Source: GWA2-44-9 sp964429675
GTDB lineage: Bacteria; Patescibacteriota; Minisyncoccia; 2-02-FULL-40-12; GWA2-44-9
Assembly: GCA_964429675.1 (NCBI GenBank)
Contig: CAYSDF010000029.1
Location: forward strand, 1-11,390
Direction: 5' to 3'
Length of the DNA: 11,390 nt
A model generated the notes under the pieces. It had not been told where the DNA came from and ran no database searches. It was given only the letters and a program-made list of their open reading frames with translations. Position 1 is the first letter of the stretch, and each line of letters opens with the position of its first letter. Made by a program: the position numbers and the translations under genes. This document shows, in pieces, positions 1-5,647 of the stretch.

Positions 1-2
1 CT

Positions 3-482
3 GAGGTATCAACCGGTCTTATGTATCTGATCATTGCTCTAACTGTCCTTGGTGATTCTGGAACTTCAACCTCAGTAGATGCCATAAATGGACTGATCCA
101 ATTTCTAGGAGGAAAAATAGTTTTTCTGGGATCTTTATTCGGTATAATTGCCGTAAGCACTTCGTTTATGATTTTGGGGTCAATACTACTGGATATTTTT
201 GTGCTTGATTATGGTATCTCAAAATTTAAATCATGGATGCTGGTTGTCGTCCTGCCATTCTTTTTATTTTTAGGAGGATTGAGGAACTTTGTGTATATTA
301 TAAGTCTGGTCGGAGCTTTGGGAATAGGCATTGAATCGATCATCTTAATCCTTATGTTTATTAAGGCGAAATCTAAGGGAGAGAGGATCCCGGAATATAG
401 CTTGTCGTTTCCGAAGTGGTTCCTGTATCTTTTAGTCTTTATATTTTTAGGTGGAATTGCCTATACTATTTTTATCAGGTAA
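3..482 (+). CDS. Amino-acid-permease-like membrane transporter, C-terminal part (5' truncated)
   Basis: The frame is open from the window edge to a TAA at 480-482, so the true start lies upstream; the ATG at 21 is internal or incidental. The visible 160 or so residues are almost entirely hydrophobic and hold about five membrane segments: a short first one, a long pair around residues 33-66 (counted from the ATG at 21), then about 72-92, 94-114 and 132-152, with a short Lys-rich loop (KAKSKGER) before the last. The S-T-S-F followed by D-x-x-x-x-D pattern and helix layout resemble the last helices of the hydroxy/aromatic amino acid permease (TyrP/Mtr-like) part of the APC superfamily. The family call is by general resemblance; substrate cannot be told. 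It would act as an inner-membrane solute:cation symporter if correct. A 74-nt gap with an inverted repeat separates it from the next gene. Confidence 0.6.
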   Translation, partial: EVSTGLMYLIIALTVLGDSGTSTSVDAINGLIQFLGGKIVFLGSLFGIIAVSTSFMILGSILLDIFVLDYGISKFKSWMLVVVLPFFLFLGGLRNFVYIISLVGALGIGIESIILILMFIKAKSKGERIPEYSLSFPKWFLYLLVFIFLGGIAYTIFIR

Positions 483-492
483 AGTATAAATA

Positions 493-557
493 TGCCAGGT
501 AGTAGAAATTCCGAATGCCTGGCGGCTCAAATTAATCGGAATTTTCACTACCCGGTA
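493..557 (+). repeat. Imperfect 22-nt inverted repeat ending on a start codon
   Basis: Arms 493-514 and 536-557 pair with 18 Watson-Crick pairs, 2 G-T pairs and 2 mismatches around a 21-nt loop. A competing smaller hairpin is possible, since GCCAGG at 494-499 matches CCTGGC at 517-522. The right arm ends on the A of the ATG at 557. No T-tract follows, so it is not a standard terminator; it could be a translation-control hairpin or a short palindromic repeat. Confidence 0.6.
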
Positions 558-691
558 TGGAAGAAACAGAGAAACAATTATTATTGGAGCCGCCCAAAAA
601 GCACCCTAACTTTTTTATTGCGGCCTTGCTTGTGGTTGTCTTATGCACGGCAATCTATCTCATTTTAGTTAATTTTGCTCCCAATTTTTAG
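557..691 (+). CDS. 44-residue single-pass membrane peptide (hypothetical)
   Basis: ATG at 557 to TAG at 689-691 encodes 44 residues. The first 18 are charged and proline-containing (METEK-like start, then EPPKKHP), followed by one clear membrane helix at about residues 19-40 (FFIAALLVVVLCTAIYLILV) and a four- to five-residue tail. Charge distribution (KKH just before the helix) predicts the N-terminus in the cytoplasm. There is no Shine-Dalgarno site; the start sits at the end of an inverted repeat. It lies 7 nt before the ATG of the O-antigen-ligase-like gene, so the two are probably translated from one mRNA. I do not recognise a family. The coherent polar-then-hydrophobic layout supports a real gene, but its small size means it could be chance. 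Confidence 0.5.
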   Translation: MEETEKQLLLEPPKKHPNFFIAALLVVVLCTAIYLILVNFAPNF

Positions 692-698
692 TTTTGAG

Positions 699-2006
699 AT
701 GATCTCGTTAAAAAAGCTCGAACAATTTTTGTTTTATTTTTTTCTTTTTGCCATTCCTTTTCAAGCGCGTAAAATTTTGTATTATCCCAGCTGGCCCTTC
801 AATGAGTGGCAAGCGATATCTTTATATGGGACGGATATTCTTCTGGCTATTCTTCTCATATTCTGGATGGTGCATGAGCTGGGCCATTTTAAAATTAAAG
901 CTGGGGATCAGAGCTATCTGATATATGAATATTTTCTCCTTATTTTTGTCCTAATCTCTGCTGTTTCGATCATAAACTCTTCGTCCCAGTTTCTCAGTGT
1001 CTATAATTTTATAAAGCTAGGAGAGATGGTATTGTTCTTTTTTTATCTTAAAAATTATGCTTTCCGTAGGTTTGATATTTTCGGATCAACTGTAGCTTTG
1101 ATTTCGGGGGGATTATTTCAGGCTGTTATCGCCATCGGTCAATTTTGGAGACAGAAGGACTTCGGGCTGAAATTACTGGGTGAAAGCACGCTCAATTATG
1201 GCCTGGTCGGAATCGCTAATTTTATAAGTGCAACCGGTACTAAAATAATCAGGGCTTATGGCACGACTCCTCATCCTAATATCCTAGCCGGCTACCTTTT
1301 AATATCTATCTTTGCTTTTTATGCGGCCTACCTGGGGTTTAAGAAAAAATTCCGCTCTTTGCTTCACGGTTTTCCCATGTCTTTGGTTTACGCGATTATT
1401 TTATTTGGATTATTTTTCACGTTTTCAAGGGCAGTTATTTTTATTTTCGGAGTTTTATTACTAGCCGGTTTCATCTTTACCTATAGATATTTAAAGGAAT
1501 ATAAGAAAGAGGCCATTAATATTATTTTGATGACTGCCATTTTTAGTCTTGTTTTTGCAGTTTTTTACTGGCCGGAAATATCAAGCCGGATCAAGATAAG
1601 CGGAGATGATCAGGCGGTAGCGATGAGAGTATTTTATAATCAGGAGTCTATGAAGTCTCATATAAATATTTTCGGTGTCGGTATTGGCAATTTTGTGAAT
1701 TGGTTTATGGATATGGATTCCGGTCTTCCTCAGTGGGTTTATCAGCCGGTCCATAATATTTACCTTTTGATATATTCGGAAACGGGTATTTTTGGAATCT
1801 CTTCTTTTCTGCTATTTTTATTTTTTCTCTTGTATGATTTTTTTAATAAAGTTGCTGGTCGGAGATATCTTTATATTGCGGCTCTCCCGCTCATAGCCAT
1901 TTTAATGATTAGTTTGGTTGACCATTTCCCCTGGACTCTACAGCAGGGTAGGCTTATGTTCTGGCTCTCGGCGGGATTAGTAGCTTTTTATGGCAATAAG
2001 GCCTGA
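699..2006 (+). CDS. O-antigen ligase-like (Wzy_C/WaaL-type) polytopic membrane protein
   Basis: A protein of 435 residues with about ten to twelve membrane helices. The family signature is in the second half: a helix ending in FSRA with Arg244, then a long outward loop (about 285-355) followed by HN at 352-353 and E-T-G at 361-363, the H-N-x7-E-T-G pattern seen around the catalytic loop of WaaL and Wzy-type enzymes. An upstream H-P-N (in TTPHPNILAG) is also typical. Known members transfer or polymerise lipid-linked glycans on the outer face of the cytoplasmic membrane; here the acceptor is unknown and a Gram-negative lipid A is not implied. I chose ATG 699; a TTG at 675 is in frame but overlaps the upstream peptide gene. 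The gene ends in TGA. A strong promoter for the next gene begins 9 nt after the stop. Confidence 0.8.
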   Translation: MISLKKLEQFLFYFFLFAIPFQARKILYYPSWPFNEWQAISLYGTDILLAILLIFWMVHELGHFKIKAGDQSYLIYEYFLLIFVLISAVSIINSSSQFLSVYNFIKLGEMVLFFFYLKNYAFRRFDIFGSTVALISGGLFQAVIAIGQFWRQKDFGLKLLGESTLNYGLVGIANFISATGTKIIRAYGTTPHPNILAGYLLISIFAFYAAYLGFKKKFRSLLHGFPMSLVYAIILFGLFFTFSRAVIFIFGVLLLAGFIFTYRYLKEYKKEAINIILMTAIFSLVFAVFYWPEISSRIKISGDDQAVAMRVFYNQESMKSHINIFGVGIGNFVNWFMDMDSGLPQWVYQPVHNIYLLIYSETGIFGISSFLLFLFFLLYDFFNKVAGRRYLYIAALPLIAILMISLVDHFPWTLQQGRLMFWLSAGLVAFYGNKA

Positions 2007-2014
2007 ACGCTGAT

Positions 2015-2043
2015 TTGACAATTTGGATTTATTATGCTATTAT
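2015..2043 (+). promoter_or_regulatory. Near-consensus sigma-70-type promoter with extended -10
   Basis: A perfect -35 TTGACA (2015-2020), a 17-nt spacer and a -10 TATTAT (2038-2043) preceded by TGC, which makes an extended -10. Transcription would start near 2050 and give a leader of about 30 nt to the ATG at 2080. This is by far the best promoter match seen in the window and implies high expression of the small basic protein gene. Confidence 0.8.
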
Positions 2044-2067
2044 GTAGCTACAAGACTGAATTCACAT

Positions 2068-2073
2068 GGAGAG
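2068..2073 (+). promoter_or_regulatory. Shine-Dalgarno site GGAGAG for the basic protein gene
   Basis: GGAGAG lies 6 nt before the ATG at 2080. It decides the start and stands out because most genes in this window have no recognisable ribosome binding site. Confidence 0.7.
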
Positions 2074-2079
2074 TGACCA

Positions 2080-2457
2080 ATGGCCGAAAAGAAGCAAGAG
2101 AAGAAGGAAAAGGGCGCGCAGTCCTCGTCGAATTCGCACAAGGCTGGCATTGTCCGCAATGCTGCCAGCCTGCCGGAGAAGAAGCTTCGGCGGGTGCTGA
2201 AGCGCAACGGGCGAGAGGCTGCCGAGTACTACGCCAACAAGCACATGCTCACCGGCCTCCTGAACAAGCTCGTTTCTTCGGGGCTGGCTGACAAGCGTAG
2301 GATCGCTGCTCAGCAGCGTGCGGTAGCCCGATTGGCTCGCCGGATCAAGAAGATCGAGCGACGCAAGCGCTCGGTGGCGGCCAAGAAGGCGGCGGCGACC
2401 CGCAGGGCGAAGAAGCTGGCGGCGCAGGCCGCGCAGCCGGAGGGAGCTCAGGCCTGA
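2080..2457 (+). CDS. Small, very basic Ala/Lys/Arg-rich protein, GC-rich gene (hypothetical)
   Basis: A 125-residue protein with about 35 Lys/Arg (28%) and many alanines; only about nine acidic residues. The N-terminus is Lys/Glu-rich, residues 30-75 look like amphipathic helices (L-R-R-V-L-K-R-N-G, then a YYANKHMLTGLLNKL stretch), and residues 78-125 form a long Arg/Lys/Ala helix like those of ribosomal or histone-like proteins. The GLADKRRIAAQQRAVARLA part weakly recalls the last helix of ribosomal protein bS20, but the whole does not match it. Composition is about 64% GC by hand count, with nearly all Lys as AAG and mostly G/C-ending codons, against 35-40% GC around it. It has its own strong promoter, ribosome binding site and terminator, so it is a stand-alone, highly expressed unit. 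A nucleic-acid-binding role is inference from charge. Acquisition from a high-GC organism or strong codon selection could both explain the composition. Confidence 0.8.
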   Translation: MAEKKQEKKEKGAQSSSNSHKAGIVRNAASLPEKKLRRVLKRNGREAAEYYANKHMLTGLLNKLVSSGLADKRRIAAQQRAVARLARRIKKIERRKRSVAAKKAAATRRAKKLAAQAAQPEGAQA

Positions 2458-2470
2458 GGCCTGGGACTCA

Positions 2471-2502
2471 CGGGGGGACAAACATTTGTCCCCCCGTTTT
2501 TT
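2471..2502 (+). terminator. Strong intrinsic terminator of the basic protein gene
   Basis: A perfect 12-nt inverted repeat (2471-2482 and 2485-2496) with six consecutive G-C pairs at its base is followed by six T residues (2497-2502). It lies 13 nt after the TGA stop and closes the one-gene transcription unit. Confidence 0.9.
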
Positions 2503-2520
2503 ATTGTCTAAATTTAGCAC

Positions 2521-2762
2521 TAGGCAAAAACGTCCCCTTATTTTCATCGCCCTCCTCTTGGGGTACTCATATAAATAGATTAATCATTTTCTCTGACCGA
2601 TTGGGATTCCCTGGTCCGGCCATGCGCCCGTCCCGCTCTTTAAGGGAGCGAGGACGCGGCCGTTCTGGACCATCCCAATCGGTTCCCAGGAAAATCTCAT
2701 AACTATTTATTGAGTACCATCCAATCGTCATGATGATGAAAATAAGGGGACGTTTTTGCCTA
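2521..2762 (+). repeat. 242-nt self-complementary element (MITE-like or structured RNA)
   Basis: The outer arms 2522-2548 and 2735-2761 are a perfect 27-nt inverted repeat, with T2521/A2762 as a further pair. Nested inside are 2562-2569 with 2711-2718 and 2571-2578 with 2703-2710 (one bulge), 2596-2607 with 2672-2683 (12 perfect pairs), 2613-2617 with 2667-2671, 2618-2621 with 2658-2661, 2629-2633 with 2652-2656 and 2634-2638 with 2646-2650, with an apical TTTAAGG loop. The centre (about 2595-2685) is clearly more GC-rich than the flanks. No open frame of note lies inside. The outer arm contains the GTCCCC/GGGGAC core often seen in REP-like and RAYT-associated palindromes, so a non-autonomous mobile repeat is a reasonable guess; a stable non-coding RNA is the alternative. 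Confidence 0.75.
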
Positions 2763-2776
2763 AATTAAGTCTTCTA

Positions 2777-2893
2777 AAAAACTTTGCCTTCAATTTTCAT
2801 CATTTAGACGAATTGAAGAAAGATGAGTTGGTAATTATTTATTGTTACGAGTATTCCAATAGGAGGCCGATGAAAATTGAAGGCAAAGTTTTT
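2777..2893 (+). repeat. Perfect 24-nt inverted repeat over the 5' end of the UDG gene
   Basis: Arms 2777-2800 and 2870-2893 are exactly complementary and are separated by 69 nt. The right arm begins with ATG at 2870, which opens a 12-codon frame (stop at 2906-2908), and also contains the in-frame TTG at 2877 that could start a longer UDG. An AGGAGG sits in the loop at 2861-2866, 3 nt before the ATG and 10 nt before the TTG. Folding would hide both start codons while leaving the AGGAGG single-stranded. Confidence 0.75.
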
Positions 2894-2936
2894 CAACCTT
2901 TTGCTTAAAACCCCGGGATTATATAGAATTAATCCT

Positions 2937-3554
2937 ATGTCTTCAGAAGCTAATAAAGACAATCGGACGGAATTATTGCGTCAGATCAAGGACGAAGTGA
3001 TTAATCTCAAGAATTCGCCTCTTTATCAGGAAAGAATCAAGAATAAGGTCTTTCCGGTTATTGGAGAAGGCGATCATTATGCTAAAATTATGTTTGTTGG
3101 TGAAGCCCCAGGGAAAAATGAGGCTGCAACCGCCCAGCCATTTTGTGGAGCATCAGGCAAGATTTTGGATCAATTGTTAGCCTCAGTCAGTATTAATAGG
3201 CAGGATGTATATGTGACCAATATAGTAAAAGACCGCCCTCCTTTTAACAGAGATCCTTTGCCGGAAGAAATAGCAGTTTATGGTCCGTTTCTGGATAGAC
3301 AAATAGAAATTATTAAACCCAAAGTCATCGCCACATTAGGCCGATTTTCAATGGACTATATAATGAGGAAGTTCGGTTTGGCATCGCAGTTAAAATCAAT
3401 AAGCCAAATGCATGGCAAGATCTTTGAAGCTGATACCGGTTTCGGGAAAATCAAAATAGTACCGCTATACCATCCGGCAGTAGCAGTATATAATTCTAAT
3501 ATGAAAGAAGCCCTGAAGGAGGATTTTAAAATATTGAAGGGCTTTAATCTATAG
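2937..3554 (+). CDS. Uracil-DNA glycosylase, family-4-like, without the Fe-S cysteines
   Basis: A 205-residue protein with the family-4 UDG motifs in order: GEGDHYAKIMFVGEAPGKNE (43-62), PFCGASGKILDQLL (68-81), YVTNIVKDRPPFNRDP (92-107), PFLDRQIEIIKPKVIATLGR (117-136) and LYHPAV with His179. Known members remove uracil from DNA as the first step of base excision repair. The expected active-site pattern (motif GEAPGxxE, Phe69, Asn95, His179) is kept. The four cysteines that hold the 4Fe-4S cluster in typical members seem replaced: the CxxC before PL reads L24-K-N-S27, the Cys of VKCRPP is Asp99, and the Cys before PFL is Tyr115. I chose ATG 2937 because it gives a normal N-terminus; it has no ribosome site. 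TTG 2877, 10 nt after an AGGAGG, would add 20 residues. The next gene follows after 9 nt. Confidence 0.85.
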   Translation: MSSEANKDNRTELLRQIKDEVINLKNSPLYQERIKNKVFPVIGEGDHYAKIMFVGEAPGKNEAATAQPFCGASGKILDQLLASVSINRQDVYVTNIVKDRPPFNRDPLPEEIAVYGPFLDRQIEIIKPKVIATLGRFSMDYIMRKFGLASQLKSISQMHGKIFEADTGFGKIKIVPLYHPAVAVYNSNMKEALKEDFKILKGFNL

Positions 3555-3563
3555 ATTTTTAAA

Positions 3564-4241
3564 TTGAACGATTTCATTAATTTTCTACAACTTCACTTTC
3601 CGATCATTTTTGCCCATAAATATCTGTTCCTATTTCTAGGTGCAACGATTGAGGGGATGAATGTCATCATCTTAGGAGGATTTTTGGTCTCTATCGGCAG
3701 CCTTGCCTTTCTGCCGGTTTTTTTATTGTGCATATTAGGCGAAACTCTTAATGGTTATGCCTGGTATTATGTTGGATATTTTGCCGGCGCTAAGCCTATT
3801 GATAAATGGGGTCGGACTAAGCCCAGAAGCCGGAAGGTAATAGAGAGAGTTCAGTGGTATTTTGAGCGGTATAGCGGCCGAGCAATAGTATTTACTAAGC
3901 TGACCTGGTCGTTGACTATAGCTACATTAATAATGGCCGGGTCATTAAAATATAATCTTAGGAAGTTTTCTTTATATAATTTTCTTGGTTCAACGGGTTG
4001 GATATTTTTGACTTTCTTTGTGGGTTATTTCTTCGGGCAAAGTTATAAATTCTTCCTGGTCTATTTAAAGAATGTGACCTATCTGATCGCCTTTCTTGGC
4101 GGGGCGGTGGCCCTCGTTTACATCTTGAAATGGGTATTCAGAGAGGCCTTTCTTAAATCCCTTATTGCCGCCTCAAAAATAAGAAATATTAGCGATAAAA
4201 TTAGAAATAAAATAGACAAATTTCTGTCTGATAATGAATAG
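3564..4241 (+). CDS. DedA-family (VTT domain) membrane protein, divergent
   Basis: A 225-residue protein with a re-entrant hydrophobic start (residues 13-28), E30-G, a GGFLVSIGSLAF segment (38-49), GETLNGYAWYYVGYFAG (59-75), the charged loop KWGRTKPRSRK (81-91) and W-Y-F-E-R-Y-S-G-R (98-106), then about three membrane helices to residue 190 and a basic tail. This layout is that of the DedA/SNARE-associated (VTT) family, inner-membrane proteins tied to lipid flipping and proton-motive-force homeostasis. By eye alignment of the R-F-x-P-x-x-R-x-x-x-P-x-x-A-G motif, the residues are K112, W115, T118 and L122 before A125-G126, so the usual Arg/Pro set is mostly lost. Start is TTG 3564, 9 nt after the UDG stop; the first in-frame ATG (3657) would remove the first helix. 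Co-transcription with the UDG gene is likely from the spacing. Confidence 0.8.
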   Translation: MNDFINFLQLHFPIIFAHKYLFLFLGATIEGMNVIILGGFLVSIGSLAFLPVFLLCILGETLNGYAWYYVGYFAGAKPIDKWGRTKPRSRKVIERVQWYFERYSGRAIVFTKLTWSLTIATLIMAGSLKYNLRKFSLYNFLGSTGWIFLTFFVGYFFGQSYKFFLVYLKNVTYLIAFLGGAVALVYILKWVFREAFLKSLIAASKIRNISDKIRNKIDKFLSDNE

Positions 4242-4262
4242 ATCACAGGAGTCCTCTGTGGA

Positions 4263-4291
4263 TTGCTAATTAATGCCAGATGTGCTACTAT
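4263..4291 (+). promoter_or_regulatory. Probable promoter of the subtilase gene, near-leaderless
   Basis: TTGCTA (4263-4268), a 17-nt spacer and TACTAT (4286-4291) preceded by TGC as an extended -10. Each hexamer matches consensus at four of six positions. A transcript starting about 6-7 nt downstream would begin only a few bases before the ATG at 4302, which has no Shine-Dalgarno site, so a leaderless or nearly leaderless mRNA is implied. Confidence 0.4.
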
Positions 4292-4301
4292 TAATACCAT
4301 A

Positions 4302-5516
4302 ATGAATACTAAAAAAGTAGCCTATTTCCTTATTATTTCTATACTTTTTATGGGAGCCCGCTTTAGCTATGGAGCTTCCGGCGATACTAGGTATTTCGTT
4401 AAATCTACCTCAGGAATTTGGAAAAAGTCTTTTGGTGTAAGGCATAATTTTGAAGATGGCTTCACGACTGACTTATCCGACTGGCAATTGAAGGTTGCCG
4501 GCATTTTCGGGTTAGAAGTTGAGCAAGTTAAAAAGTTTTATGTCTTGCCCGAATCCGATATTGCTACCGTTTCAGTTTCCTCAACTAAGGGTAGGCCTGT
4601 TCCTGCCAGAATCACTCCTTCCGCTCAGGTTCCTTGGGGTATAAAAACCACATATAACAATCAGTTATTAGACAAAACTTCAGGAGGTCTAGGAGTTAAA
4701 GTAGCAGTGTTAGATACTGGTGTTTTAAAAACCCATCTTGATTTAAAGAATAATATTGCCGACTGTAAAGATTTCACCAACCTTAAGCAGCCGATTGTCT
4801 ATGATCAATGTGACGATAAAAACGGCCACGGCACTCATGTTGCTGGAATTATAGCCGCTAATGGCGGAGATGATGGCAAGGGTATATACGGAGTTGCTCC
4901 TGATGCAAGTATCTTTGCTTATAAAGTTTGCGGTACAAACGGTTCATGTTGGTCGGACGATATTTCTGATGCCTTAAGAACCGCCGCAGATAAGGGAGTT
5001 AATATTGTAAATATGAGCCTTGGAAGCGATACTCCCGATAAAATTATAGGGGACGCCGTAAATTATGCAGTAAGCAAGGGTGTCTTAGTAATTGCCGCTG
5101 CCGGAAACGACGGTCCTTATACCGGTAGTATTGATTATCCGGGAGCTTATGCAAGTGTTGTTGCCGTAGCTGCTATTGATTCTTCTCACAATATTCCTGA
5201 CTGGAGTTCTCGTGGCGTAAACTCTACCACCACCCCGTATGTTGTAGAACAAGGCGATGTTGAGTTTGCTGCTCCGGGAGTAAACGTAGAATCAACTTGG
5301 AACAATGGCGGATATGCTGTTTTATCGGGTACCTCAATGGCTACGCCCCATGTAGCTGGGCTTGCCGCAAAAGAGTGGCAAAGTACAGCCTTGGATCCTG
5401 CTTCGGCCACAAGAGCCCTATTACATGATAAATTCTCAACTGATCTAGGTCCGCTTGACTCTAATTTGCAACCTATCGACGATGATGCTTCTGGATTCGG
5501 ATTGCCTCAACTATAG
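4302..5516 (+). CDS. Secreted subtilisin-like serine protease (peptidase family S8)
   Basis: A 404-residue protein starting at ATG 4302, which gives a textbook signal peptide (MNTKKV, hydrophobic core to about residue 20, cleavage near S-Y-G-A at 22-25). Residues 26-110 are a probable propeptide-like region. The catalytic domain follows: Asp138 in VAVLDTGV, His176 in NGHGTHVAG, the oxyanion Asn269 in AAAGNDGP, and nucleophile Ser345 in SGTSMATPHVAG. Cys155/Cys170 flank the region before the His motif and Cys210/Cys216 enclose a short loop, so two disulphides are likely, fitting an exported enzyme. The chain ends with the SGFGLPQL stretch, which corresponds to the GxGxV segment that closes many subtilase domains, so there is no C-terminal anchor or extra domain. 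It is expected to digest protein outside the cytoplasmic membrane, for nutrition or host/surface interaction. A TTG at 4263 is in frame but lies in the promoter. Confidence 0.93.
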   Translation: MNTKKVAYFLIISILFMGARFSYGASGDTRYFVKSTSGIWKKSFGVRHNFEDGFTTDLSDWQLKVAGIFGLEVEQVKKFYVLPESDIATVSVSSTKGRPVPARITPSAQVPWGIKTTYNNQLLDKTSGGLGVKVAVLDTGVLKTHLDLKNNIADCKDFTNLKQPIVYDQCDDKNGHGTHVAGIIAANGGDDGKGIYGVAPDASIFAYKVCGTNGSCWSDDISDALRTAADKGVNIVNMSLGSDTPDKIIGDAVNYAVSKGVLVIAAAGNDGPYTGSIDYPGAYASVVAVAAIDSSHNIPDWSSRGVNSTTTPYVVEQGDVEFAAPGVNVESTWNNGGYAVLSGTSMATPHVAGLAAKEWQSTALDPASATRALLHDKFSTDLGPLDSNLQPIDDDASGFGLPQL

Positions 5517-5542
5517 AAGTAGCAAGGAAAAAGTAGTAAGCA

Positions 5543-5583
5543 ACAAAGAACAATGTCCGCATATTGCGGACATTGTTCTTTGT
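5543..5583 (+). repeat. Perfect 19-bp hairpin between the protease and MFS-like genes
   Basis: Arms 5543-5561 and 5565-5583 are exactly complementary around a TAT loop. No T-tract follows (the next bases are GTTAAAATT), so it is a weak candidate terminator at best, though it lies 26 nt after the protease stop. Further inverted pairs surround it: 5517-5528 with 5613-5624 (11 of 12) and 5529-5538 with 5638-5647 (10 of 10). These two outer pairs cross each other and cannot form together as a simple nested fold. Confidence 0.65.
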
Positions 5584-5647
5584 GTTAAAATTAATAGTAG
5601 TTTTCTCATTTATCCTTGCTGCTTAATACTTTCTACGTACTACTTTT

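Noticed and set aside
675..698. TTG start for the O-antigen-ligase-like gene
   Set aside because: It overlaps the end of the 44-residue frame and adds eight residues without a ribosome site; the ATG at 699 is simpler.
2034..2291. 85-codon + strand frame overlapping the basic protein gene
   Set aside because: It begins within the -10 element and upstream leader and lies in another frame of the GC-rich gene, where stops are rare by composition.
2062..2547. 161-codon open frame on the minus strand
   Set aside because: It is the antisense of the GC-rich basic protein gene and runs through that gene's terminator; the + strand gene has a promoter, ribosome site and stop-terminator order, while the minus frame has none and gives an implausible Leu/Arg/Ser-rich product.
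2521..2893. CRISPR array or integron attachment site
   Set aside because: The repeats are inverted pairs, each present once per arm, with no direct repeats or regular spacers and no cas or integrase gene nearby.
4263..4301. TTG start for the protease
   Set aside because: The added 13 residues would precede a clear signal peptide and overlap the probable promoter; ATG 4302 gives a standard signal sequence.
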